Assembly (NCBI GenBank): GCA_963663265.2
Contig: CAXXXM010000002.1
Location: 372,001-436,000 of the forward strand
Reading direction: 5' to 3'
DNA from: JAEXOD01 sp963663265
GTDB lineage: Bacteria; Bacteroidota; Ignavibacteria; Ignavibacteriales; Melioribacteraceae
Length of the DNA: 64,000 nt
The first letter of the stretch is position 1; each line of letters opens with the position of its first letter. A model generated the notes under the pieces. It had not been told where the DNA came from, ran no database searches, and worked only from the letters and a program-made list of their open reading frames with translations. A program made the position numbers and the translations under genes. Shown here in pieces: positions 44,096 to 53,391 of the stretch.

Positions 44096-46942
44096 TTATA
44101 AGCTTAAGTTTGAAAAATTAACTTTAAATCCTAATTTTATCAATCTTGGAATACCATAATTTGTAGGATCTTGTTCCAATGCATGATAATCAGAAACATA
44201 GTTTTCACCACCGGTAATAGCTTTTTTTCTTCCTTCTTCAGTTAATAAATAACCTGATGTAGAAGCACTTCCGGTACTACGATATACACTAATTACGTTA
44301 TCTGCATCTAATAAGTTTTCAACCCAAACATACGGAGTTAAGAAAATGTTATTACCAATTTTGAATGTTTTTTCTAATTTAACATCAATTCTTGTGGTTC
44401 CAGGTCCATAAGCTGAGTTTACATAACCTTTATTATCTCCCCAGTTTGAAGAAGCACCCGGAGTTAAATCCTGTGATTCGAGTGGAGTATAAGGACGACC
44501 ACTATTAAAAGAAATAATAGCATCCAAAGAAGTCATTTCTAACCAACCAAGTTCACCTTCAGGAGCGTAAAAACCAAAGTTAATAACGCCGGTATGTCTT
44601 TGATCGAAATCAAGAGGAGCAATAACTTTTGGAGTTTCACCATTAGGATTTCTAAAAGCAGCTGTTGTTGCAGAACTTGTTGAAGAACCGGTACCTTCAG
44701 CCAATGAATATGTATAATCAACACTTAAATTAAAATAACTTAACTTTGATAAGGTTAAAGACATTACAATACCTTTTACGGTACCAAAATCTGAGTTATA
44801 TGGTCTATAATAACGTGATACTTGACCACCTTCACTTCTTCTAAAAAATACAGTAGAATTGTTAATCAACCCTTTTGTATTTTTATAAAAAGCTGTTAAA
44901 TTTAAAGCACCAAAGTTATCACCAAGAACTTGTCTAAAACCTAATTCATATTGAGTTGTTTCTTCACTATCAACATGACCTGTATTTACACCCAAATTAT
45001 CATCTTTAACTAATGAATTTAATGATGAGATAGATGTAACAACATCCTGTAATGTAGGAGGTTGAATAAATTTACCATATTGAGCATGGAATACTGTTGA
45101 AGAAGTAACAGGGAAACCAAGACCAATACGAGGAGAAATAAATACTTCAGGATCCTTTGAAACAAAATCAGCAGCGTCAAATTCGTAAGGATCGCCATAA
45201 ACATATGGTAAAGATTCATCACGTAATATTTGTTCTTTAGAATCAAAATAATCAACGCGAACACCAAGATTTAAAACTAAATCGCTTAATTCAAATCTAT
45301 CCTGAACATAAGCATAAATTAACAATGGATGTTTAGGTTTTGCAGATGTTTGATAACTTCTACCATCATAAGTAGTATAACCATCTTCATCAGCAGTTTC
45401 TTTTCCGGTGATATTATAGCCGAAATAGAAAGGAGATTGAACAGCAATTCTTTCTTCAAGAGACTTTGTTGTATTATCGATTGCAATAGCAACAGGTGCT
45501 AAACCATAATATCTTAAAGTATTATATTGGAAACCACCACCAACTTCAAGTAAGTGATTATCAATCTGAGCTGTAAAATCGATATCAGTATTAAATGTTG
45601 CATTACGCATTTTAATGTAACCATTGTTAACACGACCGGCACCATAAAATAACTGAATAGCGTCTAAATTAACACGGCTGCCTTGAATGGTTAAATAAGG
45701 AGCATTGTAAGAAGTATCACCATATGCTTCAATATTATCAAACCAAACACCGTCACCTTGTTCATAATCGTAAACTTTATAACCCATACTTAAATTCCAG
45801 AATGAACTTGAAGATAAGTTATGGCTTAAACGAGCTGCAAAAGAATAGTTCCCTGTTTCATAACGTGGGTTATGTTCGGAAGCATTTTTTGCATATGAAT
45901 GAGTATAATTTCTGTAAGTACGTGTATTTATATTTGCACTAAGTCTTAATGTAAAAGGATCGAAATTGTGCAAAGTTTTACCTGTAAATCTCCAAACACC
46001 AGCAGAATTGTTTGGTAATGTACTTGTATTAATTCCAGCAGTAGGAATTACAAGGTCAATTGCATGAGGATCAGCATCTAAAAACCAACCACGTTCTCCC
46101 GAAAAGAAAAATGTATGATTTTTATTACCAGGAATAATTGGACCATCAATAGTAGCTGTATAAAGGTTATATCCATAATCATCAGTAAAAGACGATGATA
46201 AAACATCACCAAAAATATTATAAGTAGGTGAACCAGATTTAGTTGTAACGTTGATGATACCTGACTGAGCTTGACCATATTTTGCTTCATAACCACCAAT
46301 TTGGAAAGAAAGCTGATCGATAGCAGCATTACTTATTTGGGAATAGTTAGAACCCGAATAAGCATCGTTCTGCGGTACACCATCAACAATGTATAAAACT
46401 TCACCACCACGACCACCACGTACGTTGATAGTTGCGTTACCATCTGCACCACCACTACCTTCGGCAATTACTACACCTGCTTGTAATGATGCTAAATTTG
46501 ATACACCTTTTACTGGTAATTTTTGGATTTGTTTTGAATCGATTACTTTTACTGTGTTAGTTGATTTTTCTTCGAAAAATTTCTTATCAGTAATCACAAT
46601 TTCATCCATTGCTAATCCGGCATTTAAGCTTTGATTTAGCTCATAAGTAATACCGGCAACTATACGAACGTTTTTTACTATCTTTGAACTATAACCAACA
46701 AAACTTATTTGAACATCATAAGTTCCAGGTGTAATGTTAAGGATAAAGTAATTTCCGTTTAAGTCTGCTGCAGCACCTTGTGAGGTGTTTACAAGCATAA
46801 CATTTGCACCCGGTAATGGTTCGTTTGTTTCGGCATCTAATATTGTACCTGCCAATTTACCAGAACCAGCTTGTGCAAATAAGCTGCCGGAAGATAAGAT
46901 TAAAATGAATAAAATTAGTGAAAAAGTACTCAACTTTTTCAT
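44096..46942 (-). CDS. TonB-dependent receptor with carboxypeptidase-regulatory-like domain
   Basis: A 948-residue outer-membrane receptor. After a signal peptide (cut near LFAQ) comes an about 90-residue carboxypeptidase-D regulatory-like domain (GTILDAETNEPLPGANVML, LNGNYFILNITPGTYDV), then a plug (NATINVRGGRGGEVLYIVDGVP, GGYEAKYGQAQSGIINVTT) and a long beta-barrel. Such receptors take up polymers or chelates powered by TonB/ExbBD. No SusD-like lipoprotein follows; instead there is a 1178-residue secreted protein and a PorV/PorQ barrel. Substrate unknown. Confidence 0.88.
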   Translation of the reverse strand: MKKLSTFSLILFILILSSGSLFAQAGSGKLAGTILDAETNEPLPGANVMLVNTSQGAAADLNGNYFILNITPGTYDVQISFVGYSSKIVKNVRIVAGITYELNQSLNAGLAMDEIVITDKKFFEEKSTNTVKVIDSKQIQKLPVKGVSNLASLQAGVVIAEGSGGADGNATINVRGGRGGEVLYIVDGVPQNDAYSGSNYSQISNAAIDQLSFQIGGYEAKYGQAQSGIINVTTKSGSPTYNIFGDVLSSSFTDDYGYNLYTATIDGPIIPGNKNHTFFFSGERGWFLDADPHAIDLVIPTAGINTSTLPNNSAGVWRFTGKTLHNFDPFTLRLSANINTRTYRNYTHSYAKNASEHNPRYETGNYSFAARLSHNLSSSSFWNLSMGYKVYDYEQGDGVWFDNIEAYGDTSYNAPYLTIQGSRVNLDAIQLFYGAGRVNNGYIKMRNATFNTDIDFTAQIDNHLLEVGGGFQYNTLRYYGLAPVAIAIDNTTKSLEERIAVQSPFYFGYNITGKETADEDGYTTYDGRSYQTSAKPKHPLLIYAYVQDRFELSDLVLNLGVRVDYFDSKEQILRDESLPYVYGDPYEFDAADFVSKDPEVFISPRIGLGFPVTSSTVFHAQYGKFIQPPTLQDVVTSISSLNSLVKDDNLGVNTGHVDSEETTQYELGFRQVLGDNFGALNLTAFYKNTKGLINNSTVFFRRSEGGQVSRYYRPYNSDFGTVKGIVMSLTLSKLSYFNLSVDYTYSLAEGTGSSTSSATTAAFRNPNGETPKVIAPLDFDQRHTGVINFGFYAPEGELGWLEMTSLDAIISFNSGRPYTPLESQDLTPGASSNWGDNKGYVNSAYGPGTTRIDVKLEKTFKIGNNIFLTPYVWVENLLDADNVISVYRSTGSASTSGYLLTEEGRKKAITGGENYVSDYHALEQDPTNYGIPRLIKLGFKVNFSNLSL

Positions 46943-47031
46943 AGCGACTCCGGTTTTAAAAGAGAAAATAACTTATTTGTAAATATTATTTATTTTGCAA
47001 TTAGGAAATGATTTCTTTATTAAATGAAAAT

Positions 47032-47060
47032 TGGGTTCTCTTTTATTCAAAGAGAACCCA
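47032..47060 (-). terminator. Terminator of the 47081-48895 gene
   Basis: Twelve-bp perfect stem TGGGTTCTCTTT (47032-47043) / AAAGAGAACCCA (47049-47060). The minus strand continues ATTTTCATTT. It separates this gene from the receptor operon. Confidence 0.82.
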
Positions 47061-47080
47061 CTTTCAAAAAAGTATTTAAC

Positions 47081-48895
47081 TTACTTCATTAACATCATTT
47101 TCTTTACATTCTGGAAATTTCCAGCTTGCATTTTGTAAATATACATACCAGAAGCTAAAGAAGCAGCATCAAAATTTACACTATGTGAACCGGCAGTTAC
47201 TGATTCATTAACCAATGTTGCAACTTCTTTACCTAATACATCATAAACCTTCAATGTAACAAAACCACTTTCAGGAACTGAATATTTTATGGTTGTTGTT
47301 GGGTTGAATGGATTTGGGAAGTTTTGGTCTAATGTAAAATTATAATTTGCAGAAATTTCTTCTTCAACACCTACAAAAGTTAAAGGAACTGCAGCAATAA
47401 AAATATCAGCTGCAACACCAGGATCAGCGATAGGACCTGTGTTACCTGTTTCATAATAGTACATGCTGTAAGCAACTACATTATTTTCATCAACTGTTTT
47501 TACATAAGGAGCTAAGTGTGAACCGTTTTCGTTCATATTAGCTGTTTCTGTTAAATTAATTGGATCGCTCCAATCTTCATCAATTTTACGACCTGTAATA
47601 AAGATATCGCACAATGAATCACCAGGAGTTCCTGAAGTTACATATTGAGCAACAAAAATATCACGTTCTTTATTTGTAGCTAAATAAACAGAAGGACCCA
47701 TTTGACCTAATGCCATACCTTCTTGTTGAGTGAATGTTGAATCTAATAAAGCATCACCTTCAGCAATAATTTTTGCATCCCAACCGGTTTCAGTTTCAAT
47801 AAATTCAACAATTGCATTGTAACCAAATTCGTCTGTTACATCGCCATCTTCATAATCATAATCAGTTAAGGATGTTACTAAGTGAACCATACCATTTTTA
47901 TCAACATTGATATCACCTTGGTATCCAATGAATTCATCACCTTTTTTATAATCCCACAAATAATCATATTTTTCTGTTGCAGGAATAATAGTCCAATCAA
48001 CTGTTTTAAAAGTTGACCATGTTGCACCATTATCAGTTGATTTGCTGTAACCAATACCCCATGTATTTGGACCAGTTGCAAATCTTGCTGTATCATAAGA
48101 ACCGATCATACCATAATATTCAACACCATTGTAAGAAACACCACCTAAAGTTGCTGTTCCATTATCCAAAAATACTTCTGAAAGCCATTCTGGAACTTCA
48201 TTAGTTGTAATTGTTGACCAATCAGTTGTGCTGAATAATTTTGTACCTGCATTTCCATCTACGCCATAATCGGAAGCCCAGAAATAATACTCTGAATTAT
48301 CAGCAGCCCAGCAAGGAACTTGTGAACTGTAAGCTGGAGGACCTTGATCTTCAGCAGCATAATCTGCTGTATACAAATCTGATGAAACGCCATAACCGAG
48401 GTATCCAAAAGCAGATGGAGTTAATTGTGGCCATGAAAATAAAGCAGAAACACTTTCCAAATCTGTACCATGTGTTGGATTTGCTAATGCCATACTTGGA
48501 TAACGACCATTATTTGGTGTGTTACCATTTTGAACTGAAGTTGTACTTCTTGTCCATGTAGCACCGTCATCAGTAGAAATATTCCACCAAATTTCTCCAC
48601 TTCCTAAAGCGTAAGTGGTTCTTCCTCTATGAACAACTGCCAAAACACCTGAGTATGGTTCATAAGCAACTACGTTTAAAGCTCCAATTGCAGGGCTATA
48701 ACCGTTTTGCATATCATCCACAAACACATAGTTTGCAGCAGTTTTAGGAGTTACGTGCTGAATGTTTGAATTTGAAGCATCAGACACTACTTCCTGATCA
48801 AATTTTACGGGTGCTTTTACTTTTGCGTCTTGTGCTGATAGCAGCATCGGCATTAAAGTGAATGCAATAACTAAAGTAACATATTTTTTAAACAT
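47081..48895 (-). CDS. T9SS-exported protein with BNR-like repeats
   Basis: A 604-residue protein with a signal peptide (cut near LSAQ). Motifs STDDGATWTRS and STDNGATWSTF are Asp-box (BNR) turns, so a sialidase-like propeller is likely; no sialidase Arg triad was recognised. The end is a full T9SS sorting domain (NFPNPFNPTTTI, LKVYDVLGKEVATLV, LASGMYIYKMQAG, KKMMLMK). It has its own terminator and a long AT-rich upstream region. Confidence 0.8.
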   Translation of the reverse strand: MFKKYVTLVIAFTLMPMLLSAQDAKVKAPVKFDQEVVSDASNSNIQHVTPKTAANYVFVDDMQNGYSPAIGALNVVAYEPYSGVLAVVHRGRTTYALGSGEIWWNISTDDGATWTRSTTSVQNGNTPNNGRYPSMALANPTHGTDLESVSALFSWPQLTPSAFGYLGYGVSSDLYTADYAAEDQGPPAYSSQVPCWAADNSEYYFWASDYGVDGNAGTKLFSTTDWSTITTNEVPEWLSEVFLDNGTATLGGVSYNGVEYYGMIGSYDTARFATGPNTWGIGYSKSTDNGATWSTFKTVDWTIIPATEKYDYLWDYKKGDEFIGYQGDINVDKNGMVHLVTSLTDYDYEDGDVTDEFGYNAIVEFIETETGWDAKIIAEGDALLDSTFTQQEGMALGQMGPSVYLATNKERDIFVAQYVTSGTPGDSLCDIFITGRKIDEDWSDPINLTETANMNENGSHLAPYVKTVDENNVVAYSMYYYETGNTGPIADPGVAADIFIAAVPLTFVGVEEEISANYNFTLDQNFPNPFNPTTTIKYSVPESGFVTLKVYDVLGKEVATLVNESVTAGSHSVNFDAASLASGMYIYKMQAGNFQNVKKMMLMK

Positions 48896-49428
48896 GTTTA
48901 CTCCCTATTTAATTGATAGATGTTGTTAATTAATAATAAACTTTTACTACTACTCAAACGTCTTAAAAGTAAGAAAAATGTTTTTACTTTCAATAGATAC
49001 ACAACAAAATAATATTTTTAACTTGTTAAGTCAAGTGACAATTTTATATTGGACTTAAAAAAATGTCATTCTATAAAAAAAATAAGGCTTAATAAACAAT
49101 TAAATTTATTTTTTGTCAATAAAAATAATTATCAATTCCATATTTTTTATACATCATTGGTAACTTATTTACCCTTTATTTTTGCAATCATTTCTCATAA
49201 CTAAGAAACTTTTGCATAAATTTATTAAATAAGTGGATTAATATAAGCATTTTTGAATATTTATGCACGTTTTTTAAAATTATTTTTTGGGAAGAAATTT
49301 ATACCCAAAATTTATTATTAATCATTTCCAATTTCCCTTATTTATTTAGGCACCATTCTTATATATTAAGGTGATTTTAATAATAACATTTATTTTTTTA
49401 GGTTTGCTTTTTTTGTGATTGGGAAAAA
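48896..49428. other. AT-rich noncoding stretch
   Basis: About 530 bp upstream of the 47081-48895 gene and before the repeat zone. It is very AT-rich, with no credible gene, hairpin or repeat noticed. It probably holds that gene's promoter. Confidence 0.5.
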
Positions 49429-49668
49429 GTAACAAGTAACAAGTAACGCGTGACGAAAACCAAGAACTTGTGACCAGAGACTTGAAACTGGAGACTTGAA
49501 ACTTGTGACTGGAAACTTGAAAAAACTTGAAACTTGAGACTTGAAACTGGAGACTTGGGACTTGAAACTGGAGACTTGGGACTGGAGACTTGAGACTGGA
49601 AACTTGAAACTTGAGACTTGTAATTATTAATTGGTGATTGGTGTTTGCTAATTGGTGATTGGTATAAA
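49429..49668. repeat. Degenerate heptanucleotide (7-bp period) array
   Basis: About 30 consecutive 7-bp units, consensus G-N-R-A-C-N-N: GTAACAA, GTAACGC, GTGACGA, GTGACCA, GAGACTT, GAAACTG, GAAACTT, GTGACTG, GGGACTT and so on; G1, A4 and C5 are nearly constant while other positions vary. One or two units have indels. After 49622 the phase continues with TTAATTG, GTGATTG, GTGTTTG type units. Related shorter runs occur at 8236, 14845, 50014, 51371 and 51955 and, inverted, within 36570-37990. Confidence 0.85.
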
Positions 49669-50618
49669 ACGCCATTCCGGCGGAATGGCTCTATTGGTAG
49701 AAAACATCAACACGGTTATATATCCCCACTCCAGAGCGAGTGGGTCGATATTATTATTTACTTACATTTTTAAATATAACGTCCTGTATATTCGCATTAC
49801 CTTTATTTTCCTCAACTCCAGCGGAGTTGAATCTCTGTAACCATACAAACATAATATAACAAGAGCTGCGGAGCTGCTCAATATATCTTTATTTATAACC
49901 CATGCCAGAGCGAATCCGCTGGATTCGCTGTTGTGCTGGGTGTTCGCCTGCCCCGACGTAAAAAACACGTCGGGTTACAAACAGCTTTCTCCTCTGGAGA
50001 AATTTATTAAAAATGAAGACTTGAAACCAGAGACTTGAGACTTGGTTTATATTGTCTGAACGGGGATTATTGGGATTAAACTGATTTTTGGAATTAAAGA
50101 TTAAACATACCTCATAAAAGCTATTAATCTATTATTAGATATATAAGTCCCGGCGGGACGAAATGTTAATAGCAAGTCGTAAAAAACAAATATTAAGCCC
50201 CAGAGTGGGCGACATGTTCTTTTAATTCTTTATACATTCCCCAATATTCTACAACAACGTTTCTCGTAACTTTTTGTGTCGCACCTAACGGAGCTTTATT
50301 GCTTTTTATTGTTTTCATTTTACTATTGAGGTTTCAACCCTACGGGTCTGGTTAGATGACGTTTTGAGTTATTTTGTTTTTGTTAACATTTATCTATTTC
50401 TGAAAACACTATATATTGCATAAATGTTGAATCATTTATACAAATCTGTTACCTATTATCTGTTTACTGTTACCTGCTTTAAACACTCGTCACTTTCTTT
50501 CCATCACTTGTCACACCGTCACTCGTCACTTTCTTGATTGCGGAGCAATCACATGTCGTTAACCATAAAAATATATATACCCCACAACTTCGGATGAAGT
50601 CGCACCAATTAAAAGCTG
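49650..50618. repeat. Composite direct repeat, copy 1
   Basis: About 970 bp noncoding. It contains in order hairpins ATTCC-GGC-GGAAT, CACTCCAGAGCGAGTGG, AACTCC-AGC-GGAGTT, GAGCTGCGGAGCTGCTC, GAATCC-GCT-GGATTC, CCCGACGT/ACGTCGGG, TTTCTCC-TCT-GGAGAAA, GTCCC-GCC-GGGAC, GATTGC-GGA-GCAATC and CTTCGGATGAAG. It repeats as copy 2 at 51012-51952 at an offset of about 1362 bp and partly as copy 3. Part of it matches 1-240 and 7985-8060, and the GTCCC hairpin pair matches the 36-kb units in reverse orientation. Confidence 0.85.
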
Positions 50619-50697
50619 TGACTTGGTTAATAATTGTACAAAGATATTTACAATAATTTTATTTACAATTAATGAACAATACTTTTTATGGGTAGTT

Positions 50698-50978
50698 AAC
50701 CGGGAACCGGTGACATAATTGTAGCAAAACGATCCCCCGAAATACAAAAAAACCGGGAACCGGTGACATAAATTTTCGTTATATGTAAACATTTTCAACA
50801 AACAAAACTAATTATATTTAGAAATAATTATTCAGAATGTAATATTTTTATTTGAAACTCATCCTCTGGCGAGCCTCTTCTTCTCTTAAAAAAAGAGAAG
50901 GAGTGACGACTGTTATGGTAATTTGTAATTATATTTGGTTGCATTTTTATATCCTCATTATGTCACCGGTTCCCGGTT
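50698..50978. repeat. MITE-like element with inverted termini
   Basis: A 21-bp sequence beginning AACCGGGAACCGGTGAC occurs at 50698-50718 and 50751-50771 in direct orientation and inverted at 50958-50978. The 228-bp piece between the inner pair has no gene and includes a CTTCTCTT/AAGAGAAG hairpin near 50880. The segment is absent from the corresponding place between copies 2 and 3 of the surrounding repeat, so it looks inserted. Confidence 0.65.
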
Positions 50979-51011
50979 GAAAAACTAAAGATTCGTAAAT
51001 TAAAGATTGGT

Positions 51012-51952
51012 AATTGGTGCTTGGTATATAAAGCCATTCCGGCGGAATGGCTCTATTGGTAGAAAACATTTGTACGTGAATATATCCCCACTCCAGAGTG
51101 AATGGGTCGATTTAATTTACATATATTTGTTAACATAACGTCTTGTATATTCGCATTACCTTTATTTTCCTCAACTCCAGCGGAGTTGAATCTCTGTAAC
51201 CATACAAGTATAATATAACAAGAGCTGCGGAGCTGCTCAATATATCTTTATTTATAACCCATGCCAGAGCGAATCCGCTGGATTCGCTGTTGTGCGGGGT
51301 GTTCGCCTGCCCCGACGTAAAAAACACGTCGGGTTACAAACAGCTTTCTCCTCTGGAGAAATTTGTTAAAAATGAAGACTTGAAACCAGAGACTTGAGAC
51401 TTGGTTTATAATTGTCTGAACGGGGATTATTGGGATTAAACGGATTTTTAGGATTAAAGATTAAACAAACCTCATAAAAGTAGAAAATGTATTATTAGAT
51501 ATATAAGTCCCGGCGGGACGAAATGTTAATAGCAAGTCGTAAAAAACAAATATTAAGCTCCAGAGGAGCGACATGTTCTCTAATTCTTTATACATTCCCC
51601 AATACTCAATAACAACGTTTCTTGTAACTTTTTGTGTCGCACCTAACGGAGCTTTATTGCTTTTTATTGTTTTCATTTTACTATTGAGGTTTCAACCCTA
51701 CGGGTCTGGTTAGATGACGTTTTGAGTTATTTTGTTTTTGTTAACATTTATCTATTTCTGAAAACACTATATATTGCATAAATGTTGAATCATTTATACA
51801 AATCTGTTACCTATTAGCTGTTAACTGCTTTTTCGTCACTCGTCACATCGTCACTCGTCACTTTTCTTGATTGCGGAGCAATCACATGTCGGTAACCACA
51901 AACCTATAATATTCTCCACGACTTCGGACGAAGTCGAACCAATTAAAAGCTG
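51012..51952. repeat. Composite direct repeat, copy 2
   Basis: Second copy of the 49650-50618 unit, with scattered substitutions but the same order of hairpins. Its final part includes the TGTCGCACCTAACGGAGC segment (near 51632) and GATTGCGGAGCAATC (51870). Confidence 0.85.
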
Positions 51953-51989
51953 AAACTTGAGACTGGAGACTTGAAACTTGGGAATTGTT

Positions 51990-52091
51990 AATTGGTGCTT
52001 GGTATATAAAGCCATTCCGCGGAATGGCTCTATTGGTAGAAAACATATGTACGTGAATATATCCCCACTCCAGAGTGGGTGGGTCGATATT
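51990..52091. repeat. Composite direct repeat, truncated copy 3
   Basis: Repeats only the first about 100 bp of the unit (TTGGTGCTTGGTAT, the ATTCCGCGGAAT hairpin, TAGAAAACAT, CCACTCCAGAGTGGGTGGG) and then breaks off at GGTCGATATT, about 215 bp before the IS110 transposase gene. Confidence 0.8.
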
Positions 52092-52234
52092 GTTTTTTTT
52101 GATCAACTTTGTTTTTGAGATTAATAAACTAACGATTATAAACGCAAAAAACCTTAGAAAGATTTATCTTCAGCGGTTATTTAATAATTCACCATTTACA
52201 ATTTACAGATATTATGTTTAAAAGGTAAAAAAAA

Positions 52235-52306
52235 GAGTCCTCTCTGCAAATTTTTGTAAATTGACAAATAAATTTAATTACTATCAATTAAAACAGTAGA
52301 GGACTC
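52235..52306 (+). promoter_or_regulatory. Inverted repeat hiding the transposase ribosome-binding site
   Basis: GAGTCCTCT (52235-52243) pairs with AGAGGACTC (52298-52306), extended by CTG/CAG across a one-base bulge. The right arm contains the ribosome site AGAGGA, whose end is about 5 nt from the ATG at 52309. In a transcript entering from outside, the hairpin would cover the site. A TTGACA at 52261 lies in the loop, so a transcript starting inside the loop would lack the left arm. Confidence 0.6.
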
Positions 52307-52308
52307 AA

Positions 52309-53391
52309 ATGATTACTCGAATTTATGAAAAAGTAGAAGATTATGCAAGTGTAAATATTTATATCGGCATTGATGTACACTTAAAAAGCTACAAAGTATC
52401 AATATCAATAAACGGAGTAATAGTAAAAACATTCTCAATGGAGGCAAATCCTGAAAAATTAGTTGAGTACATATTAAAAAACTATCCCAAAAGCATATAT
52501 CATTCAGTATATGAAGCTGGGTTTTCAGGTTTCAAATTACATAGAATATTGAAAGCAGCCGGAATACATAATATAGTAGTGAACCCGGCAGATGTGCCGA
52601 CAAGCGATAAAGAAAAAAGAAGAAAAACAGATAAAGTAGATGCCTCAAAATTGGCAAGAGAATTAGCGAATAAGAATTTGCATAGTATTTGGATACCTAC
52701 TGAACAACAAGAAGCCGTACGAGATTTAGTAAGAAGACGTGGTCAATTAATAACGATGCAAACACAAGAAAAGAATCAGATAAAAGGTTATTTACATAAG
52801 ATTGGGGTAATAATACCACCAAATTTACGGAAAAGGAAATGGGGAGCAACCTTCATGAAATATTTAAGGGAATTACCATTGGAAATAAACGAACAAAGAT
52901 TAATACTTGATTCGCTAATAAAGTCGTTAGAACTAACAAAACAACAAATAGAAGAATTAAAAGAAACAATAAAAAAAGTACTTTTAGAGAATAAAGAATC
53001 CAAAGACATCATAAAATATTTATTAACAATTCCCGGTATAGGTTTTAACATAGCAGCAGGCATATATGCGGAGATACTGGACATAAGCAGATTTGATACA
53101 TTAAATCATTTAGCCTCATTTGCAGGTTTCACTCCGGCATGTCATTCATCGGGCGAAAGAGATGACCCGGGTCATTTAACGAAGCGACAAAACAAACGAT
53201 TGCGGGTATTTATGATAGAAGCGGCATGGGTGGCAATAAGAAAGGATCCGGCATTGGGAAATTGCTTCGGTCGATTAAAGAAAGGACATAACGGACAAAT
53301 TGCAGTAATAAGAATTGCAAAAAAATTACTAAATAGAATTTTATTTGTTTGGAGAAATCAGACGGAATATATCCCCTGTGTAATTAAATAA
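52309..53391 (+). CDS. IS110-family transposase
   Basis: A 360-residue recombinase. The N-terminal RuvC-like DEDD domain shows IYIGIDVHLKSYKVSI (first Asp), VYEAGFSGFKLHRIL (Glu) and KTDKVDASKLAREL (Asp pair). The C-terminal Transposase_20 domain shows LLTIPGIGFNIAAGIYAEI, LASFAGFTPACHSSGE (the conserved Ser region) and KRQNKRLRVFMIEAAWVAI. The ORF looks intact, so the element may be active. IS110 enzymes use an element-encoded bridge RNA to choose donor and target; that RNA would lie in the noncoding flanks. Confidence 0.93.
   Translation: MITRIYEKVEDYASVNIYIGIDVHLKSYKVSISINGVIVKTFSMEANPEKLVEYILKNYPKSIYHSVYEAGFSGFKLHRILKAAGIHNIVVNPADVPTSDKEKRRKTDKVDASKLARELANKNLHSIWIPTEQQEAVRDLVRRRGQLITMQTQEKNQIKGYLHKIGVIIPPNLRKRKWGATFMKYLRELPLEINEQRLILDSLIKSLELTKQQIEELKETIKKVLLENKESKDIIKYLLTIPGIGFNIAAGIYAEILDISRFDTLNHLASFAGFTPACHSSGERDDPGHLTKRQNKRLRVFMIEAAWVAIRKDPALGNCFGRLKKGHNGQIAVIRIAKKLLNRILFVWRNQTEYIPCVIK

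Larger units (their letters stand above)
52235..53391 (+). mobile_element. IS110-family insertion sequence (ends not defined)
   Basis: Contains one IS110-family transposase gene and an upstream inverted repeat. IS110 elements usually lack flanking target duplications and strong terminal repeats, so the ends cannot be set from one copy. The repeat unit break at 52091 could mark the left end. The coordinates given cover only the inverted repeat and the gene. Confidence 0.7.

Noticed and set aside
49346..49675. Minus-strand frame of 109 codons with a repeating FQVSSLK-like pattern
   Set aside because: The seven-residue protein repeat is just the translation of the 7-bp DNA array read in three phases; not a coiled coil or a true gene.
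50559..50801. Minus-strand frame of 80 codons in the gene desert
   Set aside because: It crosses the end of the composite repeat and the MITE-like terminal repeats and has no recognisable protein features.
49762..51327. Two similar minus-strand frames (49762-49968 and 51130-51327)
   Set aside because: They are the same stretch of the composite repeat in copies 1 and 2, crossing several hairpins.
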